A DNA stretch of 64,000 bases from Coptis chinensis (taxonomy: Eukaryota; Streptophyta; Magnoliopsida; Ranunculales; Ranunculaceae): positions 43,311,001-43,375,000 of the forward strand of contig CM027378.1 in the NCBI GenBank assembly GCA_015680905.1, written 5' to 3'. Shown here piece by piece: positions 1 to 11,487 of this stretch (positions are counted from its first letter, which is position 1; the number at the start of each line of letters is the position of its first letter). The notes below the pieces were generated by a model. The model saw only the letters and a list, made by a program, of their open reading frames with translations. It was not told the origin of the DNA and ran no database searches. A program made the translations under genes and the position numbers.

Positions 1-1182
1 CTCACTTGTATGAAGGTGTCAAAGGCGATCCGGTTGTGTGGGTGTAGTAGTCCACGGTGGTGTGATGGAACTATTTCACGTGAATTATTTATGGGTGGAT
101 TTTGATAATTATTATTGACCGAACGATACCTCTATTAGCATTATAATTATTATAATTACCTTGACCTTGTGCTTGACCTTGTCGAGGTTGCACTTGGTTG
201 TTATAATTATTAAAATTACCACGACCACCCCTTGTCGTAGTGGAGCTTGGTTAAAGCCGTTCGTTGGCTAACATATTGATTATTATACCCTTGAGGTGTG
301 ACTTGTTGGTTATTTCTCCAACCGAGTTGGGATTTTGTCTCCAAAGGCGTTAGGTTCACTATTAATGGAACAAGCCTGTTCATAGGCTATAGGGCCGATT
401 AAGTCGGGATGCTCGGGACTCCAACCGAAACTACATGGGTTTGAATTTACATTCATGACGGGGATAGGCTTTTGTTATCTGAGAAATGGCCTCTACCTTT
501 TTAGTGAGTGATTCGATTAGAGTTTTAAGCTCGAATCGTGTTTAATTTCAAACATACCGGCGGCCTTAATGAAGATTCATGAAGATTCATGAAGCTTCGG
601 AATCGATTAAGTGATTCGATTCGATTAGAGTTTTTAGTGAGTGATTCATGAAGATTTTGTCGAAAAAAATGAATCTTGGAAAGCATCTCATCCGTCTTTA
701 GGGGTGGGTAAAAATGTTCCATAAACAATTTGAACAAGTTTAGCCCACGAGTCCACAGAAATTAAGGCTTGGGCGTTAACCAAGACGCCTTTATCGGCTA
801 AGGTGAAAGGGAATACCCTTAATTTAATTTGTTCCGCACCAACCGTGGGATGGCGGAATGTTGTTAGGACTTGTTCAATCCTACGTAATGTTGATAAGGT
901 TTCATGGTCTAAACCATGAAAAACGGGTAACAAATTAAAATATTTGGAGGGATTCTCAAATCCCATGGAGTCTGCTAGAACGATGCAAGATTTGGGGCTA
1001 TCGCTCCGAGGCTTTGTAGAAGTCCGAGAGAGAGGAGTCTCTCTTTCTTCCCCGATTATATCGGTGGTGTGTGTGAAATAGTAGTTAGAGGTGTAGTGGG
1101 TGGTATACTAGATAGATTTGATTGTTGATGTTGTTGTGTATTTACGCGTTCGGTGTTTTGTTAGGCCGGACCTTAATCTCAT
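1..1182 (-). pseudogene. gag: gag polyprotein (Athila-type, element Z), frameshifted
   Basis: The minus strand encodes the capsid/nucleocapsid polyprotein of a Ty3/gypsy element. The start is set at 1182 because the N-terminus MRLR matches gag of elements B and C (39470 and 55372). Recognisable blocks are the FNLLPVFHGLDHET segment (about 915-960), the EQIKLRVFPFTLADK segment (about 795-835) and an Asn/Tyr/Gln-rich tract (about 90-240). The frame is broken repeatedly and no single ORF exceeds about 92 codons. A short direct duplication (GAAGATTCATGAAGATTCAT, about 570-590) sits in the damaged middle. Gag would package element RNA into cytoplasmic virus-like particles; this copy cannot make a full protein. 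The identification is firm by comparison with the other copies. Confidence 0.82.
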
Positions 1183-1791
1183 GCAAGACTAAGTCGAACT
1201 TAACTAAACATGCAACATTCCAAACAATTACGATATACTAGTAGAAACCTCTAACCGAGATCACGAGGTGTGGAAGAAAGGAATACCTGATTAAGTCCTT
1301 GCTTAAACTTATGAATAAGCGTCTTGTTTACGCTTGTTCAGGTGTATAAAGGCAGGTTAGAACACTGAAAAATATGAAAGATCAAAGTTCGAATCAAAAA
1401 ACTGCCGAAATCCGATAAATTTAACATGGCGGCTTCGTAGCGCAGAAGCGGCCTTCGCCTCCGAGTAATTTTCAGATTACGGTGTTTTAGGGCGAATTAC
1501 AGCTCCAAATGGGCGGGTCGGCTTCGGTGTGAAGTCGAGTTCGATGTTTGGCGGGTCGCGCTTCGGTATGAAACGCTGTAGGCTTCGATGGTAGAACGAA
1601 ATTCCAGTAACTTAGCGGGTCGCGCTCTCTGAAGCAGGCGGCCTCCGGTATTTTTCTCCATGAATTTGTCACGCTGAAATGGGCAACCACGGTATGAAAC
1701 AAACAAGGGTGGGTGGGTTTAATGGGACTTAAAATGACTACTTCTACAAGGAAAACAATGCTAAAGTGTAACTAAGATGGCAGCGGTATTT
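1183..1791 (-). other. 5' leader and degenerate primer-binding site of element Z
   Basis: Non-coding leader between LTR and gag. Directly inside the LTR the minus strand reads ATACCGCTGCC, a damaged form of the TGGCGCCGCTGCC primer site seen intact at 29782, 54861 and 58827. The leader includes the GC-rich stretch at about 1430-1660 that varies between copies and a conserved block around 1230-1330 shared with the leaders of A, B, C and D. Confidence 0.7.
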
Positions 1792-3143
1792 TGATAACTG
1801 TAAAATGAATAGTCTACCTACGAAATGAGCGAATTCAATCCGTAAGTAAACTAAAACTATTCTTAATAGTCTCAATTATCTAAGCTTCTACTCTCATCAC
1901 GAATTGCACTAAGTGGAGTAAGAAGTTCCACTCTAGTTCCACTAGCATGGATTGTTTTCTAAGTCTAAGAAATCAGTCTTAAGTCAATGAGAGCTTTACG
2001 AAGGGAATTAGACTAAGATGCAACTACCCACGAAATGCAACTAGTCGATTATCGGACAACTAAAGGGAATGCTACGTTGATTCGATGTTAAGGAGTTAGA
2101 GGGGATTGATTCCACCTTAACTCAACTTAATCCACTAGCGGCGATTAAATCGTAATCGAATTGAACTGCTCACGCGAGAACAATCGGTTCTTCCTAATCC
2201 CTAATTACACATGGCATTTCTACCAATTAATAATTAGCATGTGAACGATTAAACCCATTCTCATGGTGAACTAAACGTTTCTAGAGTGGAAAGGAAATTA
2301 CGACAATCTCCGATAATTGGAATCAAGCTTTCATCAAGGCTTCTCAACCCCCTCTAATGGAGGTTTTGTCTTGAATCATTCCGCAATCATTTCCATTTAA
2401 ATTAAATCTACACATAATATAAAGCATTGAAATTTACTTAATTTAAACAATAATGAATCTAATTTAATGACTAAAATGAAATAAAGACAGGAATTGAAAT
2501 TAGATCTAGAATTGGAAATGACAAAATCGAAATTGATAAAGAATACTACTTTATTTATCTAATCAAATTGAAGAACAAGATTCAAAGGTTTAATCTACTA
2601 CAATGAATTGAAACTAATTAAACTAAGTTCTAAAACTAATTAATGGAGGCTAACTAATCTAGGTCTAACTATCTACCTAACCTAACTGCCATTAACAATG
2701 AGTCAAGCTTTTGTTTTATACATCCAGATCCAAAAATCGTGCATGGGCTTGGAGCCATGTTTTGGGCGGAGAATCGAGCCCCAAACCCAATTCTTCGTTC
2801 AAAAAGGCCTCTTCAGCTGCAGTTGGCTTCAACAGACTTTTCGTCCACTTATGCTCTTCTGATTGGGTCAAGGCTTGGACCATTGCAAAGCTCTTTCTGA
2901 GCCGGTCGTTTTGACATAAGGTAGGCCTCAATCCGATGTCTGAGTCCAAAGATATGGCATTCGGAAGTTCTCTTTGACTTTTGCTCATTTATCTCGCTAA
3001 AGTGTGGCATTTCGCACATAATGGACTTTGAAGCCCGAAATGCATAAAACACGTGTCGGTATTAACTCTTACTTATTATTCACATAATTGGTCTAACAGT
3101 ATGATTATTAAGGGGTTAAAACTACAGTTTTGGGCTCTTATCA
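1792..3143 (-). repeat. 5' LTR of element Z
   Basis: This 1352-bp LTR reads TGATAAGAG.. from 3143 and ends ..TATCA at 1792, giving the 5-bp inverted termini TGATA/TATCA seen on every LTR of this family. The conserved U5 stretch around the 'CCTCCATTAGAGGGGGTTGA' block lies near 2345-2370. Its middle part resembles the LTR of element C more than that of A. It is somewhat shorter than the 1471-1507 bp of the complete LTRs here. Confidence 0.88.
2713..2720 (-). promoter_or_regulatory. LTR TATA box (element Z)
   Basis: TATAAAAC on the minus strand lies about 425 bp into the LTR, at the position equivalent to TATAAAAAC in the LTRs of A (36766), C (53891) and D (57890). It is the likely Pol II TATA box marking the U3/R side. 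Confidence 0.55.
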
Positions 3144-3319
3144 GTGTTCGATAAGGATGCAAAAATGGTGCCAAATGAGTGTGCAGAAATGGTGCCAAAT
3201 GAGTCTCCAGACTTTAGAGGTCCATAAATTTCCATCCAGTATTCCTCATCACCTATACCCAAAAGAGAAAGAAAAGAACAGAAAATGATGGGGAGAAAGA
3301 AGCTGAGAAAGAAATTAAA

Positions 3320-4840
3320 ATGACTTTCATAATCAGGAAAGTGAAGAACAACAGAGATAGGAAAACTATGCAGATGGACCCCAATTTCACCAAAGAAGGG
3401 AAGACGAAACCACTCAAAAAAGTAATGAACCTTGACACTGGCAAAGAAATTCTTGATAAGGGGAAGCAAGTCAGAGATATTGACATTGGGCCACTGCTAG
3501 ACCCTAAGACAAGTCCCTACTATCATGGATTAGAAGAAAGCAATAGACAAATTATTGACACTTTCTTCAAAATGGCGGACACCAGGTAAATCTAGGAAGA
3601 CTGTAAGTGTTTTACTAGTTTAAAATGACATCAAATAGCATTTTTTACTGATGCTAATTTCTTGGGGTTTTTGAAGCATAATCGCATGGGGAGATGGTGA
3701 CAATTTCCAAATAGCTGGTTCTCTAGTAGAAGACCTTTTGTTTGATAGGGAAATTGATTATCAGGTAAATTCTGATACCCCTAGGCTGACTATGAACAAT
3801 GAATGTTCATACTCTTGTTGGGCTATGAACATTCAGTGTTCATACTTCATACACCTAGTCGACTATGAACAATGAATGTTCATACCATTGAACTATGAAC
3901 AACGAATGTTCATACGACCTTACATAAACCGAATAATGTTTATACTTTGCTATTTTTTAATTTTGATATCTGACCTTCATTTATTTGTAGAACTTACTTC
4001 ATTTATACTTTGTTTTGAATCTCAAAATGCTCAATTCAACAAGTCATCGGGGTGGTGGTCTCTCCAACTTTGCAAAAGGTTCCCAACCAAAAAGAAACAT
4101 GTCTACATCATCTGCCCAACTCAAAGGTGAATTATTTATTTCAAATTATTGTTTCATATCTATTTTGTGGTTGGTCTCACATTCTTATTATTTCACGCAC
4201 TCAATGTCACAGCGATCATATACTGGAAGGAGGCATTGCAAAAATAGTGGACACAATCGACTTGAGTGCCAAATTCTTGGTGATTCCAATACATTCAGAA
4301 AACCATTGGACACTCATCGGGTTGTGGAGTTAAGTAATGGGACAACAAGAGAAATGGTTACATTTCAACTCCTTAAAACACGAGGAAAAGTCATTCAAAA
4401 TTGCAAAAGACATGGTAATTTCCACACTAAAATGAGAAGAAACTTTTGTATCTTCTAACATAAATAAAGGAATAACTTCTTGTTATTTTTCTGTAAATCT
4501 GGCTGGTTGAGAAAATAAATCTTCGGATCAAAAAAGGAGAAATTGACAATTAATATGCTCAGTAGTCTAGTAAGAATCTGAGTCTCAAAAAATGTCCGCG
4601 ACAAACCAATAGGTAAATGCATAATTATTCACTAAAATTCTTATAAACTTCTACATTAAGAAAATTATAATTGACCTGAGATTTGTATTTTCTAAATTGC
4701 AGCACTGATTGTGGACTCCATGTTTGCAAAATGATGGAAATTCTTTTTTTAAATGGTCGATGGGATTTCTCTGAAGTAACAAAAGCAAAAAGAAGCACGA
4801 GAAGATCGCCCTTTGCATGCACATTCTATCGACAGCACTG
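3320..4840 (+). pseudogene. Ulp1-like (C48 family) cysteine protease, intron-containing remnant
   Basis: Several separated coding blocks line up as the C-terminal part of a plant Ulp1-like protease of the kind common in transposons. A basic N-terminal segment is open at 3320-3586. A block reading AWGDGDNFQIAGS lies at about 3685-3765. The active-site His block, VIPIHSENHWTLIG, has its His codon at 4304. After an apparent intron ending TTGCAG at 4702 comes TDCGLHVCKMMEILF, with the active-site Cys codon at 4710. C48 enzymes cleave SUMO or similar Ub-like tags through His, Asp and Cys. The blocks lie in different frames and a palindrome array (3791-3916) falls in an intron-like gap, so the locus is probably dead. 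The His and Cys blocks make the family call fairly secure; exon limits are inferred. Confidence 0.68.
3791..3916. repeat. Palindrome array P1 (TGAACAnTGAnTGTTCA), 4 units
   Basis: Four imperfect ~20-bp palindromes of the form TATGAACA..TGTTCATA separated by 9-20 bp spacers, some reading CTCTTGTTGG. The same unit occurs at 5126, 7113, 17636, 18915, 19622 and 49636. Confidence 0.85.
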
Positions 4841-5125
4841 ACCCCAAGAAGCTGGACTATAGAACATCATTTGTTTATGCAAAATTTTCGAAAGGGGTTG
4901 TTTAATGAAGAATGTAGGAAGGATAAAACATTATATTTTGACATGTATGAATGTGCGTGAATGCATCAGTATATCTGTATATCAGTTGTTATGAAAGACA
5001 AATAAAAATCTGTATATCTGTATATCAGTTGTTATGAAAGTGAACTATTATTGATGTTTATCATGTGTTCTCTTAATCTTTATTTTCTTATTTGAAACTA
5101 TTATAAACTCATGTCTTACAAGTGT
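4841..5125. other. No gene seen
   Basis: AT-rich sequence with a short direct duplication (ATCTGTATATCAGTTGTTATGAAAG at about 4974-4998 and 5010-5040). No coding block is recognisable. Confidence 0.5.
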
Positions 5126-5216
5126 GAACACTGAATGTTCATACTCTTGTTGGACTATGAACATTCAGTGTTCATACAATGGAACTACGAACACTGAATG
5201 TTCATACTCTTGTTGA
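5126..5216. repeat. Palindrome array P2, 3 units
   Basis: Three copies of the TGAACA..TGTTCA palindrome with CTCTTGTTGG-type spacers, as in array P1. It is the left-hand array of the stretch that contains unit R1 (6125-7110). Confidence 0.85.
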
Positions 5217-5574
5217 ATTACTACATTGCGGGTAGTACTGTCCTTCTTAGGAACTTTTGTCGAACCTAAATTTGTGTGTTAACTATGGTGATAAGTTTTT
5301 GTAAGTTTTCTGGAAATCGAGGAAATAGGTAGTTGAAGTAGGTAATAAACATTACCGACACGAAACCAAAGATAAACCTACAAAGAATAAATTCCGAAGG
5401 TAACATGAACATCAACACTTGCATAAACTAGAAAGATTGATGTCGATCACCCTAAATAGATGTAGTACATTACAAGATATTACTTAATTTTAAATAAAAA
5501 TAAAAGCTCCGTTAAATATAATATGAATGGTGACATCAACTCACGGGTTAAACCGAAGTTAAAGTGAAGTCCTA

Positions 5575-6115
5575 TTATGAATGGGAGAATGGAGTGATTG
5601 CGAAGGTTGGGATTTTTTGACAAATACCAACTTCTCTAGACTGAAATCGTACCAAAGGATCACCGGTTGCATTCAAAAACTGCAATATTTTTGTGTGAGT
5701 AGGTCGATGAAACACGGGTGAGTAGGTCGACGAAACACGGGTGACGGTGAGTGGAATACAATTTGTCCAATGAATACATCCTCGGTTCACTCCACAACCT
5801 GTTGTCATATTCATGTAAAAGCCTAAGTTCTAATTTCACAGTAGCAATGTTCTCCTCACCCCAGAACCTGAACATAATAGCAATAGTACCATTAAAATTG
5901 GAAACAGTTTATGCGGTGACTGGTGGGATTTAGTCTGCGGTAGCCCAATCCTCGTCAAGATTCGAGGGCAATGTTAAATACCAATATGCCTGCATCATAA
6001 AGAGATCCTTTTGCAGCCACTGCGCGGGCTGGTTCTTGATGTGTTCATCATTAAATGACAACTCCAAGTCGTTCAACCTTCTCCATTTCAAACTTCGAAT
6101 CGAACAATTCAACAT
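5575..6115 (-). pseudogene. Unrecognised minus-strand coding remnant
   Basis: Three overlapping minus-strand reading frames (5575-5814, 5660-5875, 5930-6115) have protein-like composition, for example the stretch NDEHIKNQPAQWLQKDL near 6000-6060 and LRLLHEYDNRLWSEP near 5770-5815. They could be one gene broken by frameshifts or introns. I do not recognise the family. The remnant lies between palindrome array P2 and unit R1, and could be cargo of the same element. This is a description of what is visible, not a functional call. Confidence 0.25.
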
Positions 6116-6124
6116 ACATGATGA

Positions 6125-7110
6125 TTGAGTGATTATAGGTTTTCATGGATTTTCATGGCTTAGAAATGCGGATGTCTCAATAGTAACGAATTGAATTTCG
6201 ATTGGGACATAGTCGCCATGGAATCTATTTGATTCTATCCTTAAGCTTCCATGGAATCTATTTGACTCTGCATTGATTAAACATCTTTCTTTAGTTTCCA
6301 AGTCTTGAAGAAGCTTACAATCTTAGATTTGCATCGACTACTTCAAACTCAGTTTGTAAGTTTGTCACCTGATTATTTACATTGCCAAAATACTTGATGA
6401 AGAGAAACACTTTCGTACGTTTATGAAGAGAAACACTACGCCAATGTAACATTGCTTTGGTGTAAAACTCCACAAATGTCGACCTTCGGATGCTTCATCG
6501 ATCTTGTAATCCAACAACTTTAGGAGTGGAATTTGACTCTTTAACACCAAGCTTCCGCTTATTCCCCTTCTTTTAATTTGTTTGCCAACGTCGACTACAT
6601 CTCTTTGTAGTTGCTGCACCGAGGGTCTTTCTAGCTGAAAATCTGATGCCCCTTGCACTGTCGTTGCACCTGCTTGTGTTTCCTTGACAATTGTGGAATT
6701 AGGCAATGGAGCTGGATGCCTCAGAACATCAGTATATGTGAAAAACAATAAAATACAATTAAGAACACTATATTGTCTTTAGCTATATTGTCAAATATAT
6801 TAAATGTCCTATAATATACCGAAATAACAAATTGAACTATTTAAGTAAAGAACAAATTCACAGTCAACTGACTCTCAAACGGCCGAAGAAATATAGATAT
6901 AGGGAATGGATCGGTTTACTCACTTTCGTACTCTAAATAGCGTGTCGTATCAATTAATCTAATGGCCAGTTTTTTGCTTAGGCGGGCAGCCATGTACTTT
7001 GTTCAGAAGGAATATGGCTTTGAGCTTGAGTCGAGAACTCAAGAGCCGAAACTAGTAATAAGTTAAGGACAATCATGGGTCCCATTTCTTCTCTCTCATT
7101 CCTTTCCTTT
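6125..7110 (-). repeat. Dispersed ~1 kb unit R1
   Basis: This stretch, starting near GATTATAGGTTTTCATGG and running to TCCTTTCCTTTGTTGTTCAT, is repeated almost co-linearly at 17950-18915 (R2). Its right half is repeated in inverse orientation at 51296-51757 (R3). R1 and R2 both run directly into a palindrome array on the right (7113 and 18915) and have another array on the left (5126 and 17636). That is the layout expected of a DNA transposon with subterminal repeats. No transposase domain was seen. Copies differ by many small substitutions and indels, so they are not recent. Confidence 0.7.
6377..6748 (-). CDS. Unrecognised 123-aa ORF inside unit R1
   Basis: This is the longest frame in unit R1. 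It starts MFFTYTDVLRHPAPLPNS and continues with a polar central part containing LQRDVVDVGKQIK. The block HPAPLPNSTIVKETQ is also encoded in R2 (about 18470-18510) and R3 (about 51655-51700). In R2 the following residues, HQIFSKKDS then LQRDVVDVGKQKK, stay readable. Persistence of the peptide in three diverged copies suggests it was once translated. An AATACAATTAAG-type boundary just upstream could be an intron edge. No family is recognised and no function is proposed. Confidence 0.35.
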   Translation of the reverse strand: MFFTYTDVLRHPAPLPNSTIVKETQAGATTVQGASDFQLERPSVQQLQRDVVDVGKQIKRRGISGSLVLKSQIPLLKLLDYKIDEASEGRHLWSFTPKQCYIGVVFLFINVRKCFSSSSILAM

Positions 7111-7112
7111 GT

Positions 7113-7316
7113 TGTTCATACTCAGTGTTCATAGTCCACTAGGAGTATGAACACTGAATGTTCAAATACTATTGTTGGACTATGAACATTAAGTGTTCAT
7201 ACTCTTAGTGAACTATGAACATTAAATGTTCATACTCTTGTTGGACTATGAACATTCAGTGTTCATACTCCTAGTGGACTAAGAACATAGAATGTTCATA
7301 CTCTTGTTGGACTATG
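7113..7316. repeat. Palindrome array P3, about 6 units
   Basis: Tandem palindromes TATGAACA..TGTTCATA with spacers alternating between CTCTTGTTGGAC and CTAGTGGAC/CCACTAGGAG types. It directly abuts the right end of unit R1. Confidence 0.88.
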
Positions 7317-7550
7317 AGAATGGATCGGTTTCTTCCAATACCAAAAAGCGTGCAAAGGATGGAAGACTTGACTATTAGTGGTGTAATATTGCTAGTGTTT
7401 GAATGGAGTTATGACGAACAGAAGATCATAACTAGCAACGAGGTTTGTGATCAAGCAATAGCACAAAATCTGAAGGGCGTGACTATCACACATGGCCAGT
7501 ACTACGAAGTCAAGCCTGATTGGTTTAGAAAAATGGCGTGGCGAGAATAG
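7314..7550 (+). CDS. Unrecognised 78-aa ORF after palindrome array
   Basis: This open frame begins in the last palindrome unit with MRMDRFLPIPKSVQ and ends WFRKMAWRE. It has no recognisable domain or signal. It may be an exon of something larger, since a GT-rich stretch follows at 7580, or chance. Included only because composition is protein-like. Confidence 0.2.
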   Translation: MRMDRFLPIPKSVQRMEDLTISGVILLVFEWSYDEQKIITSNEVCDQAIAQNLKGVTITHGQYYEVKPDWFRKMAWRE

Positions 7551-9206
7551 ATAACTAAAGCGAGAAATAGAGAGAAAAGTAAAGGTAAATATCCACGGTG
7601 AGTTCATTCTATCTCCTTTTACTAATCTCTCTCTTTCTTGATTAAATCGTTGATCTTCGTTGGTGTTTGTATGTTATATTCAGAGTTTGATCTCACATTG
7701 ATTCACCAAAATCTTATTTAACATAAATGATGAAGGGATAGAAAACATATTGCAACCTGGATGGATCTTGAAGAGCGTAAGATGAATTCATAATCTGTTC
7801 TTTGAGTATGTACAAGACTAGTGCTACATGGAGACGAAAAATAGCCCCATCATTGTTAATCAACCAAGTATTGTTCTTGTTGTAAGTTTTAGAAGCATAA
7901 CACATTAACACCAAGCATAACACATTAACTTCGTCTTTTCATCTTCCCCTCGGCCTTGTGGACCTAGCCTTAACTCAAGCTTTTTCTCTATCCTTGTGTA
8001 TCAAATCTGTTTCAACTTAGGGAAATCCCAAGGAAGAAGAAAGTGAACTTGTCTTTGATACGGATCGGTTACTTTTTATTTCTCTCTCTCTTTTTGGTTA
8101 TCTCAATTTTCTCCTTTCCTATTCTACTTGGGACCCCAATTTGTGTTGGGCAGACTCCCAAAAAAACTATTATTACAAGGGTGCCATAGGTCCCAAAAAT
8201 CTTTAAAAACAATTATTACAAGTATGCCATTGGTCTCCAAAAATTGAATTGAAACCCCAAACTTAAACGACCCGGCTAGGTCGTTTGGTCTAAGAATCCC
8301 AAACGACTTGGCCACACCGTCCCCAAGCGACTTGGATTGAGTCCCAAACGATTTGCATATTCTCTCTCCAAATGTCCAAAAGGACCTTTTCTCTCTCCAA
8401 CCCGAAAACCCTTATTTGAGGCTTTCTCTCTTCAATTTTCAGAACCCTAAATTGAAAACCCCTAATGAAACACCGGACTCAAACCCTAAATTGAAAAACG
8501 AAATTGTATACCGATTTGCATCTGCATTGGAAAGTACACTTCAAGTTTTTATTTTAATTTGATGTGATTGTATTAAGTATTTGTGCAATTATATTTTTGG
8601 AACCCTTATATTTTCACCATTTTTCCATTTTTTTTTTCTTGAACAAATGTGTAGTGTTATTTCCTTCGTTTTAGGTTAAGTTTGGGTAAAAGGTTTAGCA
8701 TCATGACAAATATAATAAAGGAAAAATATTTGAAAGGAAGGTTATGATAGAGTTGGCTATCCCGTGGGTGTTAGGTTATAATGATCTGTCTTCTCAATTT
8801 GAAAAAACTTTCAATTTGAGAGGATAGATCATTATAACTATATCCACCGGAGGTAAATAACTCTTTCATGTCAAGTTTTCAATTATTTCTTTACGTTTTA
8901 GGTTAAGTTTTGGTACAAGGTTGTTCCATAGATATAGATAAATATCTGCCACCGCGATTGATACATCACATAAGGCAGTCTTTGCTTTAGTTATTTTCAT
9001 TGTCGAATTTGGTAATTACATTTGATCATGAGATATCTTATTGTAGTTATTGGTGGAGGTGGAGAAGGTATTTTGATTGGGGAAACAATGTTTACTATTT
9101 CAGATTGGTGAAACTGTTGGCTAATTAGGAAGAAAAATGTTATTATGTTTTATGTTATTTTTTCTAGGATGAAGAAAGATGTGTATAAATATATAAGCCT
9201 AAAAAG
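7551..9206. other. Non-coding AT-rich stretch
   Basis: No recognisable gene. It contains repetitive CCCAAACGACTTGG-type phrases (8265-8350) and a fold-back element at about 8753-8868. A short 69-codon frame at 8353 looks like low-complexity chance coding. Confidence 0.4.
8753..8868. mobile_element. Small fold-back (hairpin) element
   Basis: The arms TTATAATGATCTGTCTTCTC and its near-complement GAGAGGATAGATCATTATAA enclose a short AATTTGAAA..TTTCAATT tip. Weaker pairing extends outward to about 8753 and 8868. Total length about 115 bp, consistent with a MITE or simple fold-back. No clear target duplication. Confidence 0.5.
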
Positions 9207-9631
9207 TTGAAGGCGGTCGACCTCGAGGTGGTATCAAGGTTACCCGGTCGATCTTTGTCCAAAAATGCTTTCGAGGATAAGTTGTTTTCGACATTTGATA
9301 TAGATGAAAGGGTTGATTTCAGGAAATCACCTTTTGGTTTTCTTCTAGATATTAATCTGATAGATCCGGTGACGGTAAAAGGTATACTATGCTTGCCCAC
9401 AATCTCGATTGTGGAAGTGTTGCAAAGAGGATTTTACCACTAACTTACAAATTAAAAGAGGTATACTTAACTTTCAAGGAGTCGGACGTGGCCCTTCTTA
9501 CTAGACTATCCACAGATCAACCTCCTGACTGGTATTTCCGGATGGATCCAACGGTGCCTACTGCCTTCCGGTTAAGGTATTTCAGGACAACCAAACTTAA
9601 TGATTCGATTCTTGTGGCGATGTTTTGCTAA
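9207..9631 (+). pseudogene. DUF1985-like N-terminal segment, frameshifted (copy 1)
   Basis: Two overlapping frames (9207-9443 and 9389-9631) together read as one domain. The first contains FRKSPFGFLLDINLID and LPTISIVEVLQ; the second continues KRILPLTYKL, then YLTFKESDVALLT and PDWYF. The same succession appears in the locus at 11488-12494 (HLVFSLI/FLLDMSSVG, LIVEVLEKKILPMTFN, RYLTFNPSDVALLT), so the two are paralogues about 2.2 kb apart. Such segments precede Ulp1-like protease domains in many plant transposon-borne genes (DUF1985 / plant-mobile-domain type). One frameshift near 9420 breaks it and no protease part directly follows. The paralogy is seen directly; the DUF1985 name is from memory of the family pattern. 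Confidence 0.5.
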
Positions 9632-9639
9632 TGGAGATT

Positions 9640-11472
9640 TTGATGGCAAGGATGTTAGCTAAGACAAAGTCAGTACGGAGGAATAAGACGACTAGGAATG
9701 ACATATTTTGACTCACGCACTTATTTGTACTAATTGTATCCATATTTTCTTCATCTATTAATAGGATGGAGAAGCTGAAAAAGGTTGATGATGGTGACAA
9801 CCGTGATGATCTTGACAACAAAATATTTGTTTAAAAGTGGAGCACTTTTAAGTATCATATAATGTACTTCCCAAATGCAATTATAGTTCTGAATCCTTGT
9901 ATTTAAGAGTAAACATTACTTTGTGTTACATTTTTGAGGGTGAGTAAATTTTAAGTGAGACAACGTATTATGCATTATGAGGCAAATGTAGTGTAGGCTG
10001 GTTATGAAACTATTTTATCGCGACTACCGTTTCATAGCCGTTGACTCGATTGAGGGAAAGCAACAGGCTATTCTCATGGATGATTTGTACTACAGGTGAA
10101 GGAATGCTACACTTGAAGAACTAGGATGTGATACTATCTCTGCATACAATTTGAGAAAAACTCAAAACCAATTGTATTTGCAAATCAAATATTTATTTTT
10201 TTTCGCGACAATGTAGATTACAATGTAGACAATGTAGTATAAGGTCTATTCTATGTGCAACTAACTCACATTTATCTTATATCTTGTTGTAATTTTTTAT
10301 CCTTATATTTAAGAATTCTATCTTGTTGATCTTGATCAACATCGGAAGTCCTAATAAGGCTATATTGGCAAGTATACCCGCTCAAACACCAACCCACCGC
10401 ATTAGGTAGCTTTTAATAAATAGGATAAGAGCATAAGAACTTTGATGTCAAGATGTTTCATTTTGATTTGGAAACGAAGTGTTGTACTTTGGATACCCTT
10501 GTAGAATTTATGAAAGATGATGATGAGAAGAATGTTTAGTCCGTGTTAAATCTGGTTTAGTCCACAATGTCTCTTAAGCGGTTGTAATTCAGTTTTTTGA
10601 GGTGCATAAGTATTTAATTTAGTTATAGTAATCAAATTCTAAGTATAAAGGATCCGAGTTTTTGATAATAATTTTTTTTTATTATTTCCTCCATATCCAT
10701 TTTATTTCTACCTAGATTCATAATTAGTAATCATAAAGACTATATAAATAGGATGTATAAAACTACGGGATCCTACCTAAAACTTAACGTGAAGCAGATC
10801 CTCATTATCTAAATGAACCCGAAATAGACCATTGGGAATTGATTCAGTAATTAAACCTTCATGTATCCATTTTTGTTGTAACTTCGTTGTTCAAACAACT
10901 ATTCAGACTTGATTGTCTAATAGAAGCTCACTTAATTGTGGAGAAGAAGATGGACTAATTTTAAACTTTTAAATTGAATAAAGCGTTTAATTATTAATTA
11001 GAAAATAATGAGAATGCTCTTTTTGGTGAGAGTCTTTGATGGAATTTAGCAGTATAATTGGTGGTTAACAAATTCGGACTCAGTTTCTGCCTGCTTCATG
11101 GGGACCACCTCAGCAATCCCAAATATTTAGTTCCTTTCCTTAAGTTTTTGGGGGGAAACAAGAAGTAGGAAAGTTTCTGTTCCTCTCTCTATCTGTCTTT
11201 TAAGTAAGTTCTCTCTCGAAAGCTTAACATTGAAGTCAACTTTTCAACCCAAATTTATGTCGTTTAAATCGGATTTAAATTTTGGAACAACGTGATTTGG
11301 TTTTTCCTTAAAGGTATGAACTTTACTGAACTATATCGGTTAATTTGACCATATTTGTTTTCCTTAATTGTACCCTAATTTCTATAGTTGAAAATCTGTA
11401 ATTGACTCGAATGTTCGAAACAAAGTATTCCGTTACTACTTTTAATTTTACTACTTTCATATTTAGGTTACA
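9640..11472. other. No gene seen; AT-rich
   Basis: About 1.8 kb without a convincing coding block. A short phrase near 10460-10540 (FHFDLETKCCTLDTL) vaguely recalls the region between the His and Asp of Ulp1-like proteases and could be a scrap of one, but too little remains to call it. Confidence 0.4.
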
Positions 11473-11487
11473 ATGTTTGAAATTGAA

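Larger units (their letters stand above)
1..3143 (-). mobile_element. Athila-type LTR retrotransposon Z, 5' portion (runs off left edge)
   Basis: Read on the minus strand this is LTR, degenerate primer-binding site, leader and gag, in the order of a Ty3/gypsy element. The 5' LTR starts at 3143 with the same TGATAAGAGCCC terminus as the LTRs at 36230, 53352 and 57354. The internal region continues past base 1, so pol and the 3' LTR are outside the window and the target duplication cannot be checked; the outer flank begins GTGTT. LTR length and gag match element C most closely. The copy is decayed. Confidence 0.85.

Noticed and set aside
1..3143. Integrated pararetrovirus
   Set aside because: LTRs, tRNA-Asp primer site, gag order and lack of movement-protein motifs fit an Athila-type LTR retrotransposon.
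3122..3486. Minus-strand hydrophobic frames of 77-115 codons opposite the first Ulp1 block
   Set aside because: They are the complement of a Lys-rich plus-strand exon, which yields Phe/Leu-rich shadow proteins.
7113..7316. CRISPR-like array of palindromic repeats with short spacers
   Set aside because: Spacers are themselves repeated and only 9-20 bp, the units are imperfect palindromes, there are no cas genes, and the rest of the window is plant nuclear DNA.
10450..10560. Third Ulp1-like protease remnant
   Set aside because: Only one short phrase (FHFDLETKCCTLDTL) resembles the family; no His or Cys block is nearby.
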